Shown here in pieces: positions 46,201-50,936 of a DNA stretch of 50,936 bases (position 1 is the first letter of the stretch; each line of letters begins with the position of its first letter). The DNA lies in IMG/VR virus record IMGVR_UViG_3300023281_000640, positions 1-50,936 of that record, one strand, 5' to 3'. A model generated the notes under the pieces. The model was not told where the DNA came from, did not search any database, and was given only the letters and a program-made list of their open reading frames with translations. The translations under genes and the position numbers were made by a program. This DNA is from a virus.

Positions 46201-49017
46201 AAAGCACTAAGCCAAAAGTATAATATAAAGCAAGATAAATTAAGATCTGTTTTATCAGATAATGAAGGTACATGGTATGAGTATAGACCAGTATTTAATT
46301 TAGAAGAAGCTCAAAAAACAAAGCAAGGTAGAGAAGATATTAAGTGGAACATAGACTTAGCCAATAAGAAAAGAGCATACAGTGATTTTTTTCAAGCAGA
46401 AGATAAAGATGAAAATGACAAGCTAATAGATGGTATGTACCATAAGTATACTCAAGAATTTAAAAACGCAAGAGCTAAGTATGAAATTTGGAATCCTGGT
46501 ACTGAAGCAGCTACAAGAGGTTATTGGCAAAAAAGAGAAAGTGTTACACAAGCAGATTGGATTACATACCGTGCTAGATACTTTGATAGAAAGCCTTATA
46601 CAAAAGCAAATAGAGTAAACGGTGCACCAGATGGTACAATTCAGATTGTAGGAGAAAACTTTGATGCTGTAAGGCCAGAGTATGTAGAAGCAGTATTAGA
46701 ACCAAGAAATGGGGACAGCATGACTAATCCAAAATACAAAGATATTATGGATCCTAATAAGACAGATGCTTTATCTATTGCACAAAGAGAGTTTTATGAA
46801 ATGTATGTAAATATGTTTGAAAAAGACCTTCTTAAAAAAATACCAATTGGTATAGCAGCTGACATGTTAGGAAGAGCACCTTTAGTAATGAACAGATTAT
46901 TAGATCAAGTGTCTAGTAAAGGAACTTTGTATAGTAAGATGTATGCTAAGGCTGCCCGTACTAAGGCTTGGAATATGTTTAAAACAACTCAGCAGCAAAA
47001 AAATATACAAGTAGACAATCAGGGTTATATAATAAATCAACTTCCAATATACTATACAGGTAGACCAAGAACAGATGAAGAAAGAGCTAGTGTTCAAAAA
47101 GATATTGATATATTAAAAGATCTATATAAGAAGAATAAAATAACAAGAGATCAATACAAGGATGATATTGCTATTTTAAATGGTAAGATGTCTAAGATTA
47201 TGTCTACTCCAGCATTGGGACAAATAGACACAGATATGGCTTCTAGTTTACTTAAGTTTAGTGCAATGGCAGAAAACTTTGAAACAATGGGTCAAATTGA
47301 TGATACACTAAATGCTTTTGTTAAAGTTATTGAACAAAGAACATACACACCTGCCCCGTCAGCTGGAATAAACTTGGTTAGCAGAACAGCTAATAAAATA
47401 ATAACTAACGTAGGTACTAAAGCTAATAGAACTGAACAACAAAAGAATGTTGTAAGAAGAGCTAAAAAGTTTATGTCAATGGTTCATTATGATAATGAAT
47501 TAGTAACTAAAGGTGCATGGGATAAAATAGCTGATGGTATTATTCAGTTTTCTTCTTTATCATATGTAGCATTTAACCCGTTTGGTAACTTTAATAACTA
47601 CTTAATTGGTAGACTAAACAATAATGTAGAAGCATTAGGTGGTAGATTCTATTCTCAAGCTGCATTTAAAAGAGCAACCTGGGAATTTAATAAAAGAGCC
47701 TTACCAGCATTAGTACAAAGAACATCACACGGAGGTGCAGAAGATTTACTTGACGTAGTTACATTAGGAGTAATACCCGGATTAGCTAAAGCAGATTATA
47801 ATAAAAAATTACCTAATAATAAATATGAGGCTTTTGTTGACAGGTTTAGAATGATGGATAACATGGCTGATCTACGTGAACAAAGTATGGCTACTGATGG
47901 AGGTAAGAGCTGGTTTGATAGAGCAACTGAATGGGGTTATATAATGCAGGATGCTGCCGAGTATAACTCTCAAACTAAAGTTGGTATGGCTATCTTAATG
48001 GATTATATGATAGAGGATGACGGAGGTAACTCTTTATCTTTATTTGATGCTTTTGAATATGATACAAAAACTCATAGTAACATTTTAAAACCAGGATATA
48101 AGTTTCTTATTAAAAGAGATGGTAGCAAGGTTGAATGGAATGATGATATGAGATATGAAATAAGAAATGAAATCAGAGAAGTCAACAAGCAGATTCACGG
48201 TAACTACGCTAAAGATGATAGAATGGTTTTACAATCTCATACCCTTGGGAATCTTGCTGTTCAATTTAAAAAGTGGGTTGCTCCTGCAATTAGAGCAAGA
48301 TATCAAAGAGAGTATTTTGATCAGAACTTAGGATGGATGGAAGGTAGATATAGATCTGCTTTATCATTTATAAACTATGCAATGAAAGAGGTCTTTGTAA
48401 ATCAGAACACTCATTTTAAAACAATGGGTAAAGATTATATGGATTCTCAAGTAAACTACTATAGTAATGAAAAGTATGGTGTAGATAGAAAGTATGGAGA
48501 AGGAGGTAACATGGATCAAAGAGCTAAGAATAAACTATTTGGTTTTTATAGAACTATGGGTGAATTAGGAATAATGTTTAGTGTTATGTTCACTTCAATG
48601 ATGCTTGATAAAATTTTAAGAGGAGATGATGATGATACTGATTTTGAAAAAAGACTTAAAAACTTAACAAGATACCAAGCAGATAGAGCTTATAAAGAAT
48701 TGGTATTATTTATGCCTTCTTTTGCCGGTGCTAAGCAAATTGATCAAATGGCAAACTCTCCTATTGCTTCTGCTAGATCTGTAACAGAAATGTCAGAGTT
48801 CCTGGAAATGTTTATTGTTGGAAATGCCAGATATGGATTATCAAAAATAACAGGTAATGAAGAAAAATTCTTATCTAACTCTTCATATGTATATCAAAGA
48901 GGAGATAGAAAAGGAGAATTTAAAGTTCATAAAAACTTTAGAGATGTATTTCCAATTGTTTATTCAATACAAAAATGGAAATCTTATATTAAGAATGCTG
49001 ATTTCTATATTAAATAA
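43246..49017 (+). CDS. giant virion protein with PD-(D/E)XK nuclease motif and degenerate zincin motif
   Basis: A 1923-residue protein in a different frame from the polymerase gene, 14 bases after it. Near 226-230 it has EEMLHPF where related domains have HExxH; the first His is Glu, so the peptidase is probably inactive. Residues about 430-610 carry a RecB/Cas4-like PD-(D/E)XK nuclease pattern: GMADIFIID (D540), FDLKT (D554, K556) and QVSLY (Q602, Y606). The middle is helical and charged. The last 250 residues include hydrophobic segments (ELGIMFSVMFTSMMLDKI) that could contact the host membrane during ejection. It may trim or protect incoming DNA, or act on host DNA next to the polymerase. 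The start ATGGC has an A-rich leader. Confidence 0.75.
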   Translation: MAKCYNRNDPGYQALKDVYKSDLRTSQVISNWQEVNESDIFPSPVQAKAMVSDQKIVFSLQQKDFGTAVLDNVRREKIGSRLAGQFLINNSNPDTLLYDESFLQNNLKRFYRYLEINNIPESAFSVTRTKQSYKIEPINSVFTRRDLLEKSRSWDTNRSRAVVMHLKRMFPQVDVKMISVEQARVLLESLPKYNTKDVGFKNVKSFYYNGVAYLIKGRVTDEIAIEEMLHPFIDAVKMENEQLFNNLLDEAVTNFPELSEQIKDAYNNQSRNFSETERDLEIVTQALARHFKKEYESKPTKGFLNAIGELLEWFKSVIENLSIYLTGRPLPVSAIVASTSMSDIAKLLNTEGIQFKLEKRVNGNVRYNLSKEKASELKAARAKANPLQKPIIDQLFNLAQLEKQVVHQFSTSEKNAAAGDTLVVLNEKDHVYYNPNKTKDIYTSATTAIKGVLSPTKVVEHRLNLEIGNEVDTLLEGVIGDLKFNAAYKNLKTNNISKEKAKEVYDTLDSIIENYRETGSIILSQVVLFDEETKIAGMADIFIIDAKGKIRIFDLKTSKNNLDDVNDDGIKKYNFPYSLGNDSRLLQYGVTKLSTRAQHNLQVSLYRRMAENMGYEVAYDEFAMATIHFHVGVEGKGVDQVFNGEVNYDRIEPHPISTQLDKVNKLIPISRNSAKKDSLSKKQRDAYNARWDGKNEKTETTEQDKKDAEGYTEYNIHAGLLENYMNRLIDKRDLIPLVKNSIYLQSTQQKEIDQISKTIAYIAIALSEDAGKQSVVLSEVLQDALQQIKEFRAYMEDPNNIDKPEYLSYALHFEKYLETFKGLYELTDLIGLNNTQKNLILSLQTQLNALNGSKSDRGIVDNALYDYVQEQVRQKSSNDYGGEGSYFTKEDLDLVMKFAADIDGIEYQTRDMDTSGDVLLSVMAKIRKVQTQKLLDKVSQRESIIRAAGQKLVKLNPGIDLKDLYNFMLEFVEIDGDQVFSGQYVKALSQKYNIKQDKLRSVLSDNEGTWYEYRPVFNLEEAQKTKQGREDIKWNIDLANKKRAYSDFFQAEDKDENDKLIDGMYHKYTQEFKNARAKYEIWNPGTEAATRGYWQKRESVTQADWITYRARYFDRKPYTKANRVNGAPDGTIQIVGENFDAVRPEYVEAVLEPRNGDSMTNPKYKDIMDPNKTDALSIAQREFYEMYVNMFEKDLLKKIPIGIAADMLGRAPLVMNRLLDQVSSKGTLYSKMYAKAARTKAWNMFKTTQQQKNIQVDNQGYIINQLPIYYTGRPRTDEERASVQKDIDILKDLYKKNKITRDQYKDDIAILNGKMSKIMSTPALGQIDTDMASSLLKFSAMAENFETMGQIDDTLNAFVKVIEQRTYTPAPSAGINLVSRTANKIITNVGTKANRTEQQKNVVRRAKKFMSMVHYDNELVTKGAWDKIADGIIQFSSLSYVAFNPFGNFNNYLIGRLNNNVEALGGRFYSQAAFKRATWEFNKRALPALVQRTSHGGAEDLLDVVTLGVIPGLAKADYNKKLPNNKYEAFVDRFRMMDNMADLREQSMATDGGKSWFDRATEWGYIMQDAAEYNSQTKVGMAILMDYMIEDDGGNSLSLFDAFEYDTKTHSNILKPGYKFLIKRDGSKVEWNDDMRYEIRNEIREVNKQIHGNYAKDDRMVLQSHTLGNLAVQFKKWVAPAIRARYQREYFDQNLGWMEGRYRSALSFINYAMKEVFVNQNTHFKTMGKDYMDSQVNYYSNEKYGVDRKYGEGGNMDQRAKNKLFGFYRTMGELGIMFSVMFTSMMLDKILRGDDDDTDFEKRLKNLTRYQADRAYKELVLFMPSFAGAKQIDQMANSPIASARSVTEMSEFLEMFIVGNARYGLSKITGNEEKFLSNSSYVYQRGDRKGEFKVHKNFRDVFPIVYSIQKWKSYIKNADFYIK

Positions 49018-49048
49018 GACAATTTAACAGGTTTAAACCCTGATTTTG

Positions 49049-49076
49049 ACACAAAATTTGTGTATATTATTATATA
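49049..49076 (+). promoter_or_regulatory. promoter-like element of lysis cassette with inverted repeat
   Basis: TTTGTGTATATTATTATATA starts at 49057 and belongs to the recurrent element family. ACACAAA-A-TTTGTGT (49049-49063) is a perfect 7-bp inverted repeat around one base. TTGACA at 49046 resembles a sigma-70 -35 box. CAGGTTTAAACCCTG just upstream (49028-49042) can fold and may weakly terminate the giant operon. Confidence 0.45.
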
Positions 49077-49090
49077 GGATACAAGGAAAA

Positions 49091-49450
49091 ATGAAATATA
49101 TATTATCTTTATTATTAGTAATACTCTTAACGTTCTCATCTTGTGGTACATACAACTTATCTACAAGCTATAAGATCAAAAGTGTTTTAACAATAACAGA
49201 AAAAGGTGACACACTTGCTGTCCCTGTTAGAGACTTTAAGTTTAGAATATTACGTCAAGAGGATCCTTTTAGATATAATTATAATCAAAATTGGCAATAT
49301 AGAAACTGGAATTACTATAATGTACCTAACATTAATGTTAGAAATACAAACACCCCACCTGTAATGTACACAAGACCAGTATCTATAGCAATAATTAAAC
49401 CTACAAAGCCAATTAAAATTGCTCCAACAGTTAAGCCAAAGAAAAATTAA
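49091..49450 (+). CDS. small lipoprotein, probable lysis accessory (spanin-like)
   Basis: This 119-residue protein starts at the ATG at 49091 behind AAGG, which places a classical signal peptide at the N-terminus: MKYILSLLLVILL followed by the lipobox FSSC with C18 as lipid anchor. An upstream TTG-initiated extension (from 49046) would bury the signal and overlap the promoter, so it is rejected. The mature part has a beta-like segment, then an Asn/Tyr/Arg-rich stretch, and a Pro/Lys-rich C-terminus (KPTKPIKIAPTVKPKKN). It lies eight bases upstream of the holin. Lipid anchoring, small size and Pro/Lys-rich tail fit an outer-membrane spanin or other lysis lipoprotein; that role is inferred from context. 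Confidence 0.7.
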   Translation: MKYILSLLLVILLTFSSCGTYNLSTSYKIKSVLTITEKGDTLAVPVRDFKFRILRQEDPFRYNYNQNWQYRNWNYYNVPNINVRNTNTPPVMYTRPVSIAIIKPTKPIKIAPTVKPKKN

Positions 49451-49458
49451 ATTTAACA

Positions 49459-49872
49459 ATGACAACTAAACTATTCATAGTGAGCATAACAGCATTCTGC
49501 ACGTATTTATGTACGTACTTTTTTGATTTATCAATGGAAAACATGGAACAATACTTAGCTGTTTGTTCAGTATTATGGTTAGATGGCATTTTTGGAGTTT
49601 GGGCTGGCTGTAAAAGAGAAGGATTTAAAACCTATAAAGCATTAAGAATAACAAAGAACACCTTTACATGGTTAGCAATCCTGACCGTTATTCTTATGAT
49701 AGAAAAAGGCTTTGCAGGAACAGGTTGGCTATCCGAAGTAATTGTAGTACCCTTTATGATACTACAACTTATAAGTGCTTTAAAGAATGCTTCTATGGCA
49801 GGCCTAATAAAGACAGCAGAGCTTAATAAAATCTTAGATAGAATTGACAATCACAAAGGACTTAGAAAATAG
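49459..49872 (+). CDS. phage holin (toxin secretion/phage lysis holin family)
   Basis: The 137-residue protein has four hydrophobic segments (about 4-22, 31-49, 69-85 and 90-108) and the family-like pattern WLDGIFGVWAGCKREGFKTYKALR: an Asp-Gly in the second membrane segment followed by a basic linker. This resembles PF05105-type holins. It ends with a charged helical tail. It should form membrane lesions that release a murein hydrolase at lysis. No separate endolysin gene is in the window, so the enzyme is either elsewhere or is the hydrolase encoded at 15398-20434. The stop is TAG and the terminator hairpin overlaps the 3' end. Confidence 0.82.
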   Translation: MTTKLFIVSITAFCTYLCTYFFDLSMENMEQYLAVCSVLWLDGIFGVWAGCKREGFKTYKALRITKNTFTWLAILTVILMIEKGFAGTGWLSEVIVVPFMILQLISALKNASMAGLIKTAELNKILDRIDNHKGLRK

Positions 49873-49884
49873 AGTCCTTTTTTA
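49855..49884 (+). terminator. rho-independent terminator overlapping holin 3' end
   Basis: AAAGGACT (49855-49862) pairs with AGTCCTTT (49873-49880) over a 10-base loop that contains the holin stop, followed by further T bases. It closes the plus-strand late block and lies between convergent genes. On the opposite strand the T-run is only three bases, so it probably works mainly in the plus direction. Confidence 0.8.
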
Positions 49885-49885
49885 A

Positions 49886-50158
49886 TTACTGAGATAAATA
49901 TGTTTGTATAAAATGCACAGTCCATGCAATCAAACCATTTAAGTTCAATACAACTAAGTTCCATTGCTTACGAGATGCTGTTTGAACTATAACAAAAACA
50001 AAACCTATCATAAATAAAACTGGTTCTAAAGTCCATTGAGCAGAAATCAAAAAGCCTGCACCCATGTAACCTACACGGGATGCAACTTTCTGATAAGTAG
50101 TAAGTTTATTATTATAAGAAAATAAGCTAATTATATTTTCTTTTAATTTACCCTTCAC
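49886..50158 (-). CDS. small membrane protein downstream of nrdA
   Basis: This 90-residue protein starts with GTG at 50158, overlapping the end of nrdA by 11 bases, so it is probably translationally coupled to it. A basic N-terminus (MKGKLKENIISLF) is followed by two or three hydrophobic segments (about 28-40, 43-60 and 68-84; for example LEPVLFMIGFVFVIVQ). I do not recognise the family. Coupling to ribonucleotide reductase suggests a nucleotide-metabolism or transport role, but a small membrane protein could do many other things. Confidence 0.65.
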   Translation of the reverse strand: MKGKLKENIISLFSYNNKLTTYQKVASRVGYMGAGFLISAQWTLEPVLFMIGFVFVIVQTASRKQWNLVVLNLNGLIAWTVHFIQTYLSQ

Positions 50159-50936
50159 AACTTGAACATTCTAATATATTACGAGCAAAATCTTGTGCAC
50201 TGCTTTTACTAAATTGATAGTATAAAGTTTTTACACCTTCTTCCCAAGCATACATATATAATTTGTTTATATCTTTAGCTGAGACAGATGGATCTATCAT
50301 TAAGTTTAATGACTGTGATTGATCAATATACTTTTGTCTTTGTGCTGCCTGCAATACAATCTCTTTTGGAGATATCTCAACAAATGATTTGAATACTTCT
50401 TTGGTTGGAAAATCTAAGTGTTGTACACTACCATCTTTCTTTAAGATAGACATCCAAGTCTTGTCTGTATTTAGACCGTGCTTCTCAAGCTCCTCTTCTA
50501 AAAATGGGTTCTTGTAAATAGTCTTAGACTTAGCAAGGTCTTTAATAAAGTAGTTAGACTTGATAGGCTCTATACCCATAGATACAGCACCGTGTATAAA
50601 TGAACTAGACTTAGTAGGTGCAATAGCCATCAAAGTAGTATTAGCATAACCTTCTCTAAGAGATCTATACCCGTAATCTTTGTGTAGTTCTCTAGAAGCA
50701 ATCTCACTTCTGTCTTTAAGTGTTCTAAAGATCTCACTGTTTAATCCTTTAGCTTGCAATGAGTCAAACTCAATAAGCTTAGACTGAAACAAAGAGTGGT
50801 ATCCTAAAACACCAAGTCCAATTGCTCTATGCTTCTCAGCAAAGTTAAACGCTCTCTTCATACCCGGCATAGTCTCAGACTTAATAATGAATTCATCCAT
50901 TACTGCATTTAAGAAATATACATATGTTTCAATTGC
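50148..50936 (-). CDS. nrdA: ribonucleoside-diphosphate reductase large subunit, C-terminal part
   Basis: The frame is open to the window edge, so the N-terminal portion with the active-site Cys and Glu lies outside; about 262 C-terminal residues are visible. Family features: RAIGLGVLGYHSLF, the finger-loop-like TLMAIAPTKSSSFIHG, SQSLNLMI, and WEEGVKTLYYQF, whose adjacent tyrosines correspond to the radical-transfer pair of class I enzymes (Y730/Y731 in E. coli). The C-terminus CSSCEG carries the Cys pair that shuttles reducing power to the active site. This is a class I (NrdA-type) reductase that makes deoxyribonucleotides for phage replication. It is transcribed toward the late block, as expected for an early/middle gene on the opposite strand. 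Confidence 0.93.
   Translation of the reverse strand, partial: AIETYVYFLNAVMDEFIIKSETMPGMKRAFNFAEKHRAIGLGVLGYHSLFQSKLIEFDSLQAKGLNSEIFRTLKDRSEIASRELHKDYGYRSLREGYANTTLMAIAPTKSSSFIHGAVSMGIEPIKSNYFIKDLAKSKTIYKNPFLEEELEKHGLNTDKTWMSILKKDGSVQHLDFPTKEVFKSFVEISPKEIVLQAAQRQKYIDQSQSLNLMIDPSVSAKDINKLYMYAWEEGVKTLYYQFSKSSAQDFARNILECSSCEG

Noticed and set aside
49046-49090. Upstream TTG start for the lipoprotein
   Set aside because: It would place 15 residues before the signal peptide and overlaps the promoter-like inverted repeat.
1-50936. Recoding of a stop codon, known in some crAss-like phages
   Set aside because: All genes read cleanly with the standard code. TAA ends nearly all, TAG ends two, and TGA ends none. 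The absence of TGA stops alone is not evidence of reassignment because no gene appears truncated at TGA.

Overview
The window is part of the late (virion) region of a large tailed phage of the crAss-like group (order Crassvirales), infecting a member of the Bacteroidota. Four observations support this. (1) A giant ORF carries the DFDID catalytic motif of crAss-like virion RNA polymerases. (2) The gene order is small neck proteins, then a very large muzzle/tail-hub protein, then several giant ejected proteins. (3) The DNA is strongly AT-rich and almost every gene stops at TAA. (4) One promoter fits the Bacteroidota TTG / TAnnTTTG type. Family assignments come from recognising motifs and remembered sequence patterns; no database search was run.

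Layout. Positions 1-5275 hold fibre and tail-decoration genes: a collagen-like fibre cut by the window edge, two small proteins, a fibre/adhesin with fibronectin-like and von Willebrand A (vWA) domains, and a Cys-rich companion. A strong terminator follows, then a calcineurin-type metallophosphoesterase (5387-6610) and a second terminator. From 6670 to 20434 a tight operon encodes three neck/connector proteins, a 2170-residue muzzle-like protein carrying an apparent vWA insertion, and a 1678-residue protein that looks like a multi-domain peptidoglycan hydrolase. From 20495 to 26106 are two Gln/Gly-rich cargo proteins. From 26166 to 49017 are a 1093-residue cargo protein, the 4590-residue virion RNA polymerase polypeptide with an HEAFH zincin motif, and a 1923-residue protein with a PD-(D/E)XK nuclease motif and a degenerate zincin motif. 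A short lysis cassette (lipoprotein and holin) ends the plus-strand block. A terminator separates it from the convergent minus-strand genes: the C-terminal part of ribonucleotide reductase NrdA and a small membrane protein.

How the genes fit together. The neck and muzzle close the portal vertex. The giant proteins downstream of the muzzle are likely packaged and ejected with the genome. They appear to supply entry functions: murein cutting, a protease, a nuclease and an RNA polymerase for early transcription. At 2411, 6645, 20464, 26131 and 49057, directly before the first gene of each transcription unit, lies a shared AT-rich element beginning TTTGTA or TTTGTGTA. At several of these sites its TTTG forms the right arm of an inverted repeat, so it is probably a promoter or operator. 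No tRNA, CRISPR array or insertion sequence was seen. The longest non-coding stretch is about 130 bases (2345-2473).
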